Assembly (NCBI GenBank): GCA_964636125.1 | Contig: CAZWPX010000001.1 | Location: 124,001-188,000, forward strand | Origin: CAJINA01 sp964636125 | Lineage (GTDB): Bacteria; Desulfobacterota; Desulfobacteria; Desulfobacterales; CAJINA01 | Length of the DNA stretch: 64,000 nucleotides | Direction of reading: 5' to 3' | Shown here: positions 54,445 through 63,585 of the stretch, piece after piece | Layout: each line of letters starts with the position of its first letter | Position numbering within the stretch: position 1 is the first letter of the stretch | Program-made: the position numbers and the translations under genes | The notes under the pieces: model-generated | Told to the model about the DNA's origin: nothing | Seen by the model: only the letters and a program-made list of their open reading frames with translations | Database searches by the model: none

Positions 54445-54828
54445 ATGAGTGAGAAAAAGAGAATCCTGGTGGTTGATGATGAACCTGATTTCTGTTCCAT
54501 TGTCCAGGGACAGCTTGAAAAAGAGGGCTATGATGTTGACTTGGCCTATAATGGCGTGGAAGGGCTTGAGAAGATTCGTTCCAATCCGCCGGATGCCGTG
54601 GTGCTGGATGTCATGATGCCGGAAATGGATGGTTACGAGGTTTGCAAGGAGTTGAAGGCGGATGAAGGCACCGCCGGCATACCGGTGGTGCTTCTGACCG
54701 CGGTGGCTTCCCATGTGACCTCCACCCGCTATTCACACGCGGATGGTATGAGCACCGAGGCGGATGACTACATTGCCAAGCCCGCATCGGCCGAAGAGAT
54801 CTGCGAAAGCATCAAGGGGCTGCTTTAA
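54445..54828 (+). CDS. Stand-alone response regulator receiver protein
   Basis: A 127-residue CheY-like receiver with no output domain: RILVVDDEPDFCSIVQGQLE, phospho-acceptor Asp in AVVLDVMMPEMDG, Thr in VVLLTAVAS, and the conserved Lys in YIAKPAS. A strong AAAGGAGG site precedes the ATG at 54445. It lies inside the Hdr operon, which is unusual. It may adjust the complex or relay phosphate to the NtrC-type regulator 8 kb upstream (inference). Confidence 0.9.
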   Translation: MSEKKRILVVDDEPDFCSIVQGQLEKEGYDVDLAYNGVEGLEKIRSNPPDAVVLDVMMPEMDGYEVCKELKADEGTAGIPVVLLTAVASHVTSTRYSHADGMSTEADDYIAKPASAEEICESIKGLL

Positions 54829-54956
54829 CCTGCGGGTTTATAGTCATGCTGGCAGCCGGATAGAAGCAAGTCAATTTAGTGCACCTATCGTCCAGAGCAT
54901 GCGTACTGCCATAGTAACGGAAGACGTATTTCTTCTCATCTTAGAAGGAGTAAATG

Positions 54957-56276
54957 ATGTCATCAGAGGTTATCGAATTAAAAAGGGGCCGTAAAAACAC
55001 CTTCAAGGATCATGTTATGAGCCTACTGCCGGATGGCGGAAATCTTAACATGTGCCTGACCTGCGGGGCTTGCTCTTCCGGGTGCCCGGCAACTGGTCTT
55101 GAGGGGATGGACCCGCGCAAGTTCCTGCGTATGGCGGCCCTGGGAATGGACGATGAGATTCTCAAATCAGACTGGAAATGGTGGTGCAGCATGTGCATGC
55201 GCTGCGTTTATGTGTGCCCGATGAAGATCAACATTCCCCAACTGGTCTTCAATGCCCGAGCCCAAATTCCCAGGGAAGAAAGACCCAAGGGGATCGTCGG
55301 GTCCTGCGATATGGCCCTGAAAAATGATACCTGCAGTGCCATGGGGGCCACTGAGGAGGACTTTCAATTCGTGGTGGAAGATGTCCTGGAGGAGTACCAG
55401 GAATCCCAGCCCGAGTTTGCGGACATGTTGGCGCCTATCAATAAACAGGGGGCCGAATTTTTTCTTAACCAGAATTCGCGTGAACCGGTGACCGAGCCGG
55501 ACGAAATGGTTCCGCTCTGGAAGATCCTTCATTCCGTAGGTGCCGACTGGACATATGGGACTAAAGGGTGGGCCGCCGAAAACTATTGCCTGTTTATGGC
55601 CGACAATGAAAACTGGGAAAAGATTGTGAGGACCAAAGCCAAAGCCGTAGATGATCTTGGGTGCAAGGTCTGGCTCAATACCGAGTGAGGGCACGAACTT
55701 TTTGCAGTCCGGGTCGGACTCGAAAAATTCAAGATTGAGCATAACTTTGAAATCAAGAGCATCATAGAGCTTTACGCCCAGTGGATTCGCGAGGGCAAAC
55801 TCAAGGTCAATTCCGACTGGAACAAGGATCGTCAGATCAAGTTCACCTTGCAGGATCCCTGTCAGCTGGTGCGTAAGACATTAGGCGATCCGGTTGCCGA
55901 AGACATGCGCTATGTTGTCAGGGCGGTGGTCGGCGAGGAAAACTTCATCGACATGCAGCCCAACCGGTCAAACAATTTCTGTTGCGGCGGTGGTGGCGGT
56001 TTTCTGCAGTCGGGCTTTCCGGAACAAAGAAGATATTATGGCAAGGTGAAAGCGGAGCAGATTCTCACCACGGGCGCTCCTTACTGTATAACGCCCTGTC
56101 ACAATTGCCACGCCCAGGTTCACGATCTCAGCGAGATCAATGATCACAAGTGGGAGACGCTTCATCTGTGGACCCTGATTTGCCTGTCCATGGGGATCCT
56201 GGGGCCAAATGAGAGGGCGTACCTGGGTGACGATCTTAAGGAAGTCGATATGTTTCATGCGGAATCGGGTATGTAG
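54957..56276 (+). CDS. Selenocysteine-containing HdrC-HdrD-like Fe-S oxidoreductase
   Basis: A 439-residue protein when the TGA at 55686-55688 is Sec244. N-terminal [4Fe-4S] ligands are CLTCGACSSGCP (C33/36/39/43) and CSMCMRCVYVCP (C77/80/83/87), as in HdrC. The C-terminal part has a CCG motif: C302, C342-C343 (FCCGGGGGF) and C381-x2-C384 (TPCHNC). The TGA falls in VWLNTEUGHELFAV, where CCG proteins have Cys in the first half-motif. Both flanks share one frame. This is the probable disulfide- or acceptor-reducing subunit (HdrB/HdrD, DsrK-like). The ATG at 54957 is best spaced from AAGGAG; 54954 is the alternative. Confidence 0.9.
55706..55720 (+). promoter_or_regulatory. Predicted bacterial SECIS hairpin in the HdrC-HdrD-like gene
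   Basis: AGTCC (55706-55710) pairs perfectly with GGACT (55716-55720) around a GGGTC loop starting 23 nt after the TGA, similar to the hairpins in hdrA and mvhD. Confidence 0.65.
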
Positions 56277-56356
56277 AATCGTCGTCCGTAAATGACTCAG
56301 ACAGAAGAACCTGATTCGACGGTAGCCGTATCGGACTCTTTTGGGAAGACAATAAC

Positions 56357-57169
56357 ATGAAGGTGTATTGTATCCTGAGCGATGAAAGGGCCTATCGGTC
56401 AAAATCCCCGGCCATGTTTACCGCGGTTTTACAACGGCAGGGGATCAAAGGGATGTATGTGCCGTTTAAAGTGGTTCCGTCTGATATCGGCAAGGCCCTG
56501 CAAAGCCTCAGAATCCTGAATATCGCCGGGGCCAACGTGACCATCCCCTATAAGGAGGCGGTTATTCCCTACCTGGACATCCTGTCCGAAGGCGCCAATG
56601 TCATCGGTGCCATCAATACCATCGTCATCTCCGGGGAGGAACTCAAGGGCTACAATACCAACGCCATCGGTTTCATGGATGCCCTGGACAGCGTCGGCTT
56701 CAACCCGGAAGGCAAATCGGCACTGATATTCGGCACCGGCGGAGCCGCACGGGCGGTGGCGTTTATCTTAAACTGGTTGCGGACGGACACCATCGTGGTT
56801 ACGGGTCGCAGCGACGGCAAGGTCCAGCAGCTCGTCAAGCGTTTCGGCGGGGAGGGTGCCGGCTTCGAATCCCTGGGCAAGGAAATCAGTGCTGACATTG
56901 TAGTCAATGCCACATCGGTCTCTTCTCCCGAGGAATCACCGAAGATGGCGGCGCTTGTCACCAATCTGAAGATAAAGGGGTGCCGGCTCGTGGTGGATCT
57001 CAACTACAACCGTCCCCAGAATTTCTGGCAGGAGATGGCCCAGGCCCTGGATATCCAGTTTATGGACGGCCTGGCGCCCCTGGCGTATCAAGCTCGCCGG
57101 ACTTTTGCGTTGTGGACGGGGCTGCAACTGCCGCCTGAGGAGTTCATCAAACCCCTTTTAAATAAGTAA
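56357..57169 (+). CDS. aroE: Shikimate dehydrogenase
   Basis: A 270-residue enzyme that reduces 3-dehydroshikimate with NADPH. It has RSKSPAMFTAVLQRQGI, ANVTIPYKEAVIPYLD (catalytic Lys), GAINTIV, YNTNAIGFMDALDSVGF and the Rossmann loop ALIFGTGGAARAVAFIL. Next come NATSVSSPEESPK and FMDGLAPLAYQARRTFALWT. It lies 80 bp after the HdrC-HdrD-like gene on the same strand. It may simply be downstream of the operon, as no functional link to electron transfer is evident. Confidence 0.92.
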   Translation: MKVYCILSDERAYRSKSPAMFTAVLQRQGIKGMYVPFKVVPSDIGKALQSLRILNIAGANVTIPYKEAVIPYLDILSEGANVIGAINTIVISGEELKGYNTNAIGFMDALDSVGFNPEGKSALIFGTGGAARAVAFILNWLRTDTIVVTGRSDGKVQQLVKRFGGEGAGFESLGKEISADIVVNATSVSSPEESPKMAALVTNLKIKGCRLVVDLNYNRPQNFWQEMAQALDIQFMDGLAPLAYQARRTFALWTGLQLPPEEFIKPLLNK

Positions 57170-57689
57170 CATTTCGGCGCCGGGCGCCGGGACAAAACCC
57201 TTTAATACCAAATAAATTCCTTCCTTGAAATAAAACAGCTTCACCCAGGAACTATTGGCGATAGTGCCCGGTTCAGGTATCTAAACCTGTATGAAGATCA
57301 CCCTCTATATACACCCAAAGGCGTTAATCGATAGTAGTAGTGATATCTATTACATAAAATATTACATAAAATATTACATAAAGCAATTGACATCAAAGTT
57401 TTTCCTTTGTATGGGGTGAATAGGGTGGCAAATTTAACCCGCCGTTAGAAACAAAACTGCGGACGGAATAGATAACGGGCATGAATTGGATCACAAAAGA
57501 AGCTATGCGGCCAACTAATGGCGGGGATTGGATAAATACCCGGATCCCTGTTTGACCTTACGGCATATGAACCAGCGTTCATGTGCCGTTTTTATATAAA
57601 TGGGTTATTGTCTTGATAGGCATGCCTGGCTTGTTGCTGTTCAACAATAGATCGACCATTAATTTATTAATTTCAACAGAGGAGGAATC
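57170..57689. promoter_or_regulatory. Regulatory region before the TRAP operon: hairpin, 12-bp iterons, promoter
   Basis: A small GC hairpin (CGGCGC-CGG-GCGCCG, 57175-57189) follows aroE and may end its transcript. A 12-bp unit ATTACATAAAAT is repeated about three times in tandem at 57349-57383. It ends 3 nt before a TTGACA (57387-57392) paired with TATGGG 17 bp later (57410-57415). Tandem repeats placed directly against a -35 box suggest an activator-binding array. No coding sequence was seen in these 520 bp. Confidence 0.5.
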
Positions 57690-58685
57690 ATGAAACGCTT
57701 TGCAATTCTTAGTCTACTGATGGTTTTCGTGGCGGCCTTGATGCTGCCTGTCTCTGCATTTGCAGGAAAAACCTTGAAAATCGGCCTGGGCGATCCCATC
57801 GATTCGGATCAGGGGGTTCTGGCACTCCGATTCAAAGAGATCGTGGAGAAAACCAGCGGTGGAAATTACAAGATTGATATTTTCCCTGCCGGCCAGCTAG
57901 GTGATGAGCAGAAAATGGTTAAAGACTCCCGCCGGGGATCCATCGACGGTGCCGTTGTTGCGGTTAACAACATCACCCCGTTTGCCAAATCTGTGGGTAT
58001 TTTAACCCTTCCATACCTCATGAAGAGTTTCGATGATGCCGTGAAGGCCACCACGGGTGAGTTGGGTGACAAATGGCGTGAAGTTCTTATTAAAGAAGCT
58101 GGCGTCCACGTGCTTGGATGGGCATACTCCAATTTTCGCGTCTTGACCAACTCCAAGAAACCCGTGACCAACCTCGCTGAACTCAAAGGCCTGAAGATTC
58201 GGGTCCCGAAAAACGCTATCATGATCGGCACCTGGAAAGCGCTTGGCGCCGAGCCGATTCCAATGGCATGGCCGGAAACCTTTACCGCCCTGCAGCAGCG
58301 CGTGGTGGATGGACAGGACAACCCTCACATCACCAACTACGCCATGAAATTCTATGAGGTCCAGAAATACACCTCCGAGGTCCACTATCTGTTCTCCCTG
58401 CAGCCCCTGGTTGTCGGCGAGAAATTTTTCCGGAAATTGTCTGCCGAAGACCAGGCCATGCTCACCCGTGCCGGCATCGAGGCCCAGCAGTACAACCTGC
58501 TCTTCAGCGTCACCCAGTCGGAAACCGCACGCCAGAACATGATGAAAAAAGGCGTGAAATACATGGAGATCGAAGATGAAGACCAGTGGGCCAAGCTCGC
58601 CATGGACAAGGTCTGGCCCGAGTTTTACAAGAGTGTCGGCGGGAAAGGCGAAGTCGACGCCGTACTGAAAGCGCTTGGACAGTAA
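57690..58685 (+). CDS. dctP: TRAP transporter substrate-binding protein (DctP family)
   Basis: A 331-residue periplasmic protein with a cleavable signal peptide (MKRFAILSLLMVFVAALMLP, likely cut near AFA/GKTL). DctP-family motifs include GVLALRFKEIVEKTSGG, IFPAGQLGDEQKMV, VLTNSKKPVTNLAELKGLKI (ligand-carboxylate Arg region) and QQRVVDGQDNP. It delivers a carboxylate or sulfonate ligand to DctQM. The ATG is preceded by AGAGGAGG. The genes downstream suggest a C3 sulfonate substrate (inference). Confidence 0.93.
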   Translation: MKRFAILSLLMVFVAALMLPVSAFAGKTLKIGLGDPIDSDQGVLALRFKEIVEKTSGGNYKIDIFPAGQLGDEQKMVKDSRRGSIDGAVVAVNNITPFAKSVGILTLPYLMKSFDDAVKATTGELGDKWREVLIKEAGVHVLGWAYSNFRVLTNSKKPVTNLAELKGLKIRVPKNAIMIGTWKALGAEPIPMAWPETFTALQQRVVDGQDNPHITNYAMKFYEVQKYTSEVHYLFSLQPLVVGEKFFRKLSAEDQAMLTRAGIEAQQYNLLFSVTQSETARQNMMKKGVKYMEIEDEDQWAKLAMDKVWPEFYKSVGGKGEVDAVLKALGQ

Positions 58686-58693
58686 CACCCAGG

Positions 58694-58725
58694 TACATCT
58701 GCCCGGCGGCCGCCGGGCAGATGTA
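58694..58725. repeat. Perfect 32-bp palindrome between dctP and dctQ
   Basis: 16-nt arms TACATCTGCCCGGCGG and their exact complement meet with no spacer, giving a very stable hairpin 8 nt after the dctP stop. It probably protects or partially terminates the mRNA so that the binding protein is made in excess over the permease. Confidence 0.85.
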
Positions 58726-58747
58726 TTATTGATACTGGAGCTACTAT

Positions 58748-59359
58748 ATGCGATCCAAACCATTTTTCAAATTTCTGGATAATATCGAGAGCTATCTGTG
58801 CCAGATTCTGCTGGTATTTTTCGTGTGCCTGCTGTTTCTCCAGATTGTCCTCCGACTGGTGTTCGGCTTCTTTCACTGGCTGTCCCAGTACATTGCCATC
58901 TTTGCAGATTACCCGCTGCCGGCCTCCATCGCCTGGGGAGAGGAACTTTCCCGCATGGCATTCGTGTGGTTTGTTTTTCTGGGGGCAACGTACGCGGCAC
59001 GGCTTGCCGCACACAACCGGGTGACCTTTCAGTTCCGGATTTTTCCCAAGATTGTCGGAGATATTTTTATGTTTCTCTCCGACCTGGTCTGGATCGCCTT
59101 TAATTGCACCATGATTTATTACAGCATCAGCGTGATCAAGGAAGGGTTCGAGTATCCCGAGTATTCTCCGACCCTGGACTGGATCATGGCCTATGTATTT
59201 ATGATTTTCCCTATCGCTTTCTCGCTCATGACCATTCGCATCATACAAGTCAATATCATGAGACATATATTGAAAATTGAGATTGCCGATGTAGACGCCA
59301 TAGACACGGGTGACGAGGAAGAGGACGACACGCTTCCGGAAAGCGGGGTGACATCATGA
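58748..59359 (+). CDS. dctQ: TRAP transporter small permease (DctQ)
   Basis: A 203-residue protein with four hydrophobic segments. It has a conserved SIAWGEELSRMAFVWFVFLG block and AARLAAHNRVTFQF, and ends in an acidic tail. It joins DctM in the Na+- or H+-driven importer. The stop overlaps the dctM ATG (ATGA-type). Confidence 0.9.
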   Translation: MRSKPFFKFLDNIESYLCQILLVFFVCLLFLQIVLRLVFGFFHWLSQYIAIFADYPLPASIAWGEELSRMAFVWFVFLGATYAARLAAHNRVTFQFRIFPKIVGDIFMFLSDLVWIAFNCTMIYYSISVIKEGFEYPEYSPTLDWIMAYVFMIFPIAFSLMTIRIIQVNIMRHILKIEIADVDAIDTGDEEEDDTLPESGVTS

Positions 59360-60648
59360 GTGTTACCGCTGTCATCTTCATCACCTTTGTCGGTCTATTG
59401 ATTATCGGCGCGCCCATTACGCTTTCTCTGGGCGCCGCTGCCCTGGGTGGCATGATCGTCAGCGGGAAACCGCTGGAAGGGCTCGTTGAAATCGCCTACA
59501 CATCGGTCAACTCTTTTCCAATCATGGCGCTGCCGGCGTTCATACTATCCGGCGCCCTGATGGAGTCCGCAGGGATATCCAGGCGACTTGTGGCTGTTGC
59601 TGAAGCCATGGCCGGCCCGTTCACCGGCGGCATGGCCGCTTCCACCATTTTGTCGTGTCTGTTTTTCGGGGCGATCTCCGGTTCCGGACCGGCAACCACC
59701 GCTGCTGTCGGCATGCTGATGATCCCGGCCATGACCCGGCACGGGTATGACCGTGGGTACGCCGGTGCCGTCACCTCTTCGTCCGGCGGACTTGGTGTGG
59801 TGATCCCGCCAAGCATTCCAATGGTTATTTATGGTGTTGCAGCCTCCCAATCCATCGCGGATCTCTTTATCGCAGGATTCATCCCCGGCGTGATGCTGGC
59901 GGTGGGCCTCATGACCATGAATTACTTCCAGTCCAAAAGAAAAAAATACAAAGGGGATGGTAAGATACTGTCACCCAAAAAGGTATGGGTGACCATGCAG
60001 GAGGGGTTCTGGGCGCTGTTGACTCCGGTCATTATCCTCGGCGGTATCTACACCGGGTTTTTCACCCCCACCGAGGCGGCCATCGTCTCTATCTTCTATA
60101 CCCTGTTTGTGGGTATCTTTATTTATAAAGAGATCGAACTTCAGGGTGTCATGAAGGCCCTGGAAAGTACCACATGGATCACCGGCCGCGTGTTGATCAT
60201 CATGTTTACCGCGTTGGCGTTCGGTCAACTGCTGACCATAAACAAAATACCGGATCTGATCGCCCAGGGACTGTTGGATCTCACCGGGAACCTTTATCTT
60301 ATCTGGGTGCTGATCATCATCTTTCTGCTGTTCATGGGAATGTTTATGGAAACGTTGGCCACCATCATGCTGGTGACCCCCGTACTACTGCCAGTCATGG
60401 TTTCCCTCGGTGTGGACCCCATCCATTTCGGCGTTGTGCTGGTCTGCTGCTGCGAAATCGGATTTGCCACGCCACCGCTCGGGGAAAACATGTTCATTGC
60501 TTCCGGCGTGGCCAGGACATCGCTGGAAGACATATCCGTAAATGCGTTGCCGTTTGTGTTTGTCAGTGTGCTGGTTGTGTTTCTGATCGCCTACTTTCCA
60601 ACACTGACCCTGTGGCTGCCTGATCTGTTGAACTCGATTTTCAAATAA
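59356..60648 (+). CDS. dctM: TRAP transporter large permease (DctM)
   Basis: A 430-residue, ~12-helix protein with family blocks GAISGSGPATTAAVGMLMIP, YAGAVTSSSGGLGVVIPPSI, FTPTEAAIVSIFYTLFVG and CCEIGFATPPLGENMFIASG. This is the transport subunit, and it completes an intact dctPQM operon. It is followed by an intergenic hairpin and the dehydrogenase gene. Confidence 0.94.
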   Translation: MSVTAVIFITFVGLLIIGAPITLSLGAAALGGMIVSGKPLEGLVEIAYTSVNSFPIMALPAFILSGALMESAGISRRLVAVAEAMAGPFTGGMAASTILSCLFFGAISGSGPATTAAVGMLMIPAMTRHGYDRGYAGAVTSSSGGLGVVIPPSIPMVIYGVAASQSIADLFIAGFIPGVMLAVGLMTMNYFQSKRKKYKGDGKILSPKKVWVTMQEGFWALLTPVIILGGIYTGFFTPTEAAIVSIFYTLFVGIFIYKEIELQGVMKALESTTWITGRVLIIMFTALAFGQLLTINKIPDLIAQGLLDLTGNLYLIWVLIIIFLLFMGMFMETLATIMLVTPVLLPVMVSLGVDPIHFGVVLVCCCEIGFATPPLGENMFIASGVARTSLEDISVNALPFVFVSVLVVFLIAYFPTLTLWLPDLLNSIFK

Positions 60649-60655
60649 ACGCAAC

Positions 60656-60698
60656 GCCGGTATTCAAGTGATCCGCACCGAATCGTTTGAATACCGGC
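60656..60698 (+). terminator. Intergenic hairpin between dctM and the HpsN-like gene
   Basis: GCCGGTATTCAA (60656-60667) and TTGAATACCGGC (60687-60698) form a perfect 12-bp stem with a 19-nt loop 8 nt after the dctM stop. No U-tract follows, so it may be a partial terminator or processing site inside the operon. Confidence 0.55.
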
Positions 60699-60799
60699 CG
60701 ATTCACATGGGCTGTATTTGAAAAAAAATGAGAATGCAGACGGCAATTTTTATGTGCCAAAATTTCTTTCATAAAAAATTTAATAAAATGGGGGCGGAG

Positions 60800-62110
60800 A
60801 TGGAGTACATAAAAAAAGCGGAGAAAACTACCGAGTCCAATACACAAAGAATACGCGGCATCGTGAAAGATATTCTTGTACAGATCGAAGAAAACGGAGA
60901 GAACGCCGTAGCCGAACTCGCTAAAAAATTCGACGGCTGGGAGGGAGCGTTTATCCTCAGCGAAGAGAAGAAACAGCGCCTCATCGCCACGGTCCCGGAA
61001 GACATCAAGCAGGATATCCGGTTCGCCCACGAGCAGGTACACGGGTTTGCCACCGCCCAGAGGGAAAGCCTTCATGAATTCGAAAAAGAGACCATTCCTG
61101 GTGTCCGCCTGGGCCAGCGCATCGTTCCCATGGATGTGGCCGGATGCTATATTCCCGGCGGTCGTTTTGCCCACGCATGCTCCGCGCTCATGAGCGTGGC
61201 CACGGCCAAGGCGGCCGGCGTGGAAACCGTTATTGCCGCATCCCCGCCCCGCGGCGACAGCATTGCTCCCGCCGTCGTCTATGCCCTGGATGTGGCCGGT
61301 GCCGACATCATTCTCGAAATGGGAGGTGTGCAGGCCATTGCTACCATGGCTTTGGGCCTTTTTACCGGCAAACCTGCCAATATTCTGGCCGGCCCCGGAA
61401 ACGCCTATGTGGCCGAAGCCAAAAGCATTCTTTCTTCCGCCGGCAAATGCACCATCGATGTTTTCGCCGGCCCGACGGAATCGGCCATCATCGCTGACAA
61501 GACGGCAGACTATATGACGGTGGCCATCGATCTGGTGTCCCAGGCCGAACACGGTTACGACTCCCCTGTGTGGCTCTTTACCGATTCGCGTGAATTGGGC
61601 GAGAAGGTGCTGGAGGTGATGCCCAAAATCATCGCGGACATGCCGAATCCGGAAGTTCCAGAGTCCTCCTGGAGAGATTATGGCGAAATCGTCCTGTGCC
61701 GTGACAGGGAAGAGCTCTGCAAGGTCAACGATGCCTATGCCGCCGAGCATGTGCAGGTTATTGCCGAGAATCCGGACTGGTGGGTTACGCATCTCAAATC
61801 TTACGGATCGCTGTTTCTGGGGGAAGGCAGCACGGTTTCCCACGGGGACAAGTGCTCGGGAACTAATCACATCCTTCCCACCAAAAAAGCCGGCCATTAC
61901 TCGGGTGGGCTAAACGTCTTGAAATTTTTGAAAGTATACACGTATCAAACGATAAGCCAGGACGCCAACCATGTGATCAGCGGCGCGGCCTCCCGCCTGT
62001 CCCGTGTGGAAGGCATGGAAGGACACGCCCGGGCGTGCGACTGGCGACTGCGAAAATACTTCCCGAACGTGGATTGGGAATTTGAGGTGTACGAGCAAAC
62101 CAAATATTAG
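60800..62110 (+). CDS. hpsN: Histidinol-dehydrogenase-family enzyme, HpsN-like (sulfopropanediol/sulfolactate dehydrogenase)
   Basis: A 436-residue NAD-dependent dehydrogenase of the HisD family. It has AGCYIPGGRFAHACSALMSV, GGVQAIATMALG, AGPGNAYVAEAKSIL, DVFAGPTESAIIADK and LVSQAEHG. The features closest to HpsN are SSWRDYGEIVLC, GTNHILPTKKAGHYSGGLNV and the LKFLKVYTYQTI end. HpsN oxidises 2,3-dihydroxypropane-1-sulfonate or sulfolactaldehyde to sulfolactate. No histidine genes are nearby, whereas a TRAP importer and a desulfonating-type PLP enzyme are. The ATG at 60800 (GGGGGCGGAG upstream) gives the normal length. Confidence 0.75.
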   Translation: MEYIKKAEKTTESNTQRIRGIVKDILVQIEENGENAVAELAKKFDGWEGAFILSEEKKQRLIATVPEDIKQDIRFAHEQVHGFATAQRESLHEFEKETIPGVRLGQRIVPMDVAGCYIPGGRFAHACSALMSVATAKAAGVETVIAASPPRGDSIAPAVVYALDVAGADIILEMGGVQAIATMALGLFTGKPANILAGPGNAYVAEAKSILSSAGKCTIDVFAGPTESAIIADKTADYMTVAIDLVSQAEHGYDSPVWLFTDSRELGEKVLEVMPKIIADMPNPEVPESSWRDYGEIVLCRDREELCKVNDAYAAEHVQVIAENPDWWVTHLKSYGSLFLGEGSTVSHGDKCSGTNHILPTKKAGHYSGGLNVLKFLKVYTYQTISQDANHVISGAASRLSRVEGMEGHARACDWRLRKYFPNVDWEFEVYEQTKY

Positions 62111-62369
62111 AAACTATCGCACAAAGCATTAAATGTACTGAGAAGTGTGCTCGATGTGTTGAAGCCCTGCGCATACTAGGGCAGGCGCTATGATCGCTAT
62201 GAATCAAACGGATGACCTTTATTTTTCTCACGCTCCGCTGCAACGACGCTACGCGACTTTCCCACTTTGGCAGAGGGGGCCGGGGGGATTTACTTTTTCA
62301 TACGGATTTCGTTGCGCCGTCGTGTCGTTGTGTGAAACAGAAAACCAATTGGTTCACGAGGTGTAGGCC

Positions 62370-63572
62370 ATGCCCGAAAAGAAACAATTCAACAAGGATT
62401 TCACCCTGCAGGAACCCATCTGCGATGAGGGGATTGAAAAGGCGGTGGAGATTCTGAAATCCGGTAAGCTTCACCGGTACAACGTCGATCCCGGAGAAAA
62501 GGGAGAAGCGGCGCTTCTGGAAGAAGAATTTGCCGCCTACATTGGCAAAAAATATTGCCTTGCCTGCGCATCCTGCGGGAGCGCCATGTATCTCGCCCTT
62601 AAAAGTTCCGGGGTAAAACACGGCAACAAGGTGTTGTGCAATGCGTACACGCTGGCCCCTGTGCCCGGTGCCATCGAAAACGCGGGCGCAACCATCGAGC
62701 TGGTTGATATAGTGGACGATTACACCATCGATCTCGGTGATCTTGAAAAGAAAGCCAAGGCGCCGGATGCCCGGTGGCTCATGCTTTCCCACATGCGCGG
62801 GCACATCGCTGACATGGACCGGGTCATGGACATCTGCACAGCTAACGACATCGTTTTGATTGAAGATTGTGCCCACACCATGGGCGCCGACTGGGACGGG
62901 AAAAAATCCGGTTCCTTCGGACAGGCCGCCTGTTTCAGTACCCAGACGTACAAGCACATGAATTCCGGGGAGGGCGGCCTCCTGGTTACCGATGACCCGG
63001 AACTCATTGCCCGTGCCACGATTTATTCAGGATCGTACATGCTTTATGAACGCCACACGTCCAGGCCCGGCATGGATGTATTTGAAAGCATCAAAACCAT
63101 GGTTCCCAATTATTCATGCCGCATGGATAATCTCAGGGCGGCCATTGTAAGACCCCAGTTAAAGGTACTGGACGATCAGTGTGCGCGATGGAACACGCGC
63201 TACCGGCTTCTGGAGCAGGGGCTGAACGAGATCACTGGCATCACCTGCCCTGCCAGAGATCCCCGTGAACATTACGTGGGCAGTTCGATCCAGTTTTCCC
63301 TGACCGGTCAGGACGAAGCGACCATCAGACGGTTTCTCGCCGAGTGCATGGACCGGGGTGTCGAACTGAAATGGTTCGGCAACAAGGAACCTGTGGGATT
63401 CACGAGCGCATATGATAGCTGGCTGTATTTCGGCCAGTTGCCCCGTCTCGAAAATACACTGCGCATCCTTGCCGTCATGTGCGACATGCGCATTCCCCTG
63501 ACGTTTACCGAGGACGACTGCCGGCTCATTTTGCAAATCATCGGTTACGTTGCCAAAAACGTATTAGCTTAA
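62370..63572 (+). CDS. DegT/DnrJ/EryC1/StrS-family PLP aminotransferase
   Basis: A 400-residue fold-type-I enzyme. It has LEEEFAAYIGKKYCLACASC, CNAYTLAPVPGAIENAGATI, MLSHMRGHIADMDRVMDI, VLIEDCAHTMGADWDG (PLP-ring Asp) and CFSTQTYKHMNSGEGG with the PLP-binding Lys. The family typically aminates keto sugars. In this setting it could transaminate a sulfonated keto acid such as sulfopyruvate to cysteate, but that is inference from neighbours. The 260 bp upstream hold no gene. Confidence 0.88.
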   Translation: MPEKKQFNKDFTLQEPICDEGIEKAVEILKSGKLHRYNVDPGEKGEAALLEEEFAAYIGKKYCLACASCGSAMYLALKSSGVKHGNKVLCNAYTLAPVPGAIENAGATIELVDIVDDYTIDLGDLEKKAKAPDARWLMLSHMRGHIADMDRVMDICTANDIVLIEDCAHTMGADWDGKKSGSFGQAACFSTQTYKHMNSGEGGLLVTDDPELIARATIYSGSYMLYERHTSRPGMDVFESIKTMVPNYSCRMDNLRAAIVRPQLKVLDDQCARWNTRYRLLEQGLNEITGITCPARDPREHYVGSSIQFSLTGQDEATIRRFLAECMDRGVELKWFGNKEPVGFTSAYDSWLYFGQLPRLENTLRILAVMCDMRIPLTFTEDDCRLILQIIGYVAKNVLA

Positions 63573-63585
63573 AGGAGCAGCCATC

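Noticed and set aside
60800..62110. Annotation as histidinol dehydrogenase of histidine biosynthesis
   Set aside because: No his genes nearby, and the conserved blocks and context fit the HpsN branch better, though the assignment is not certain.
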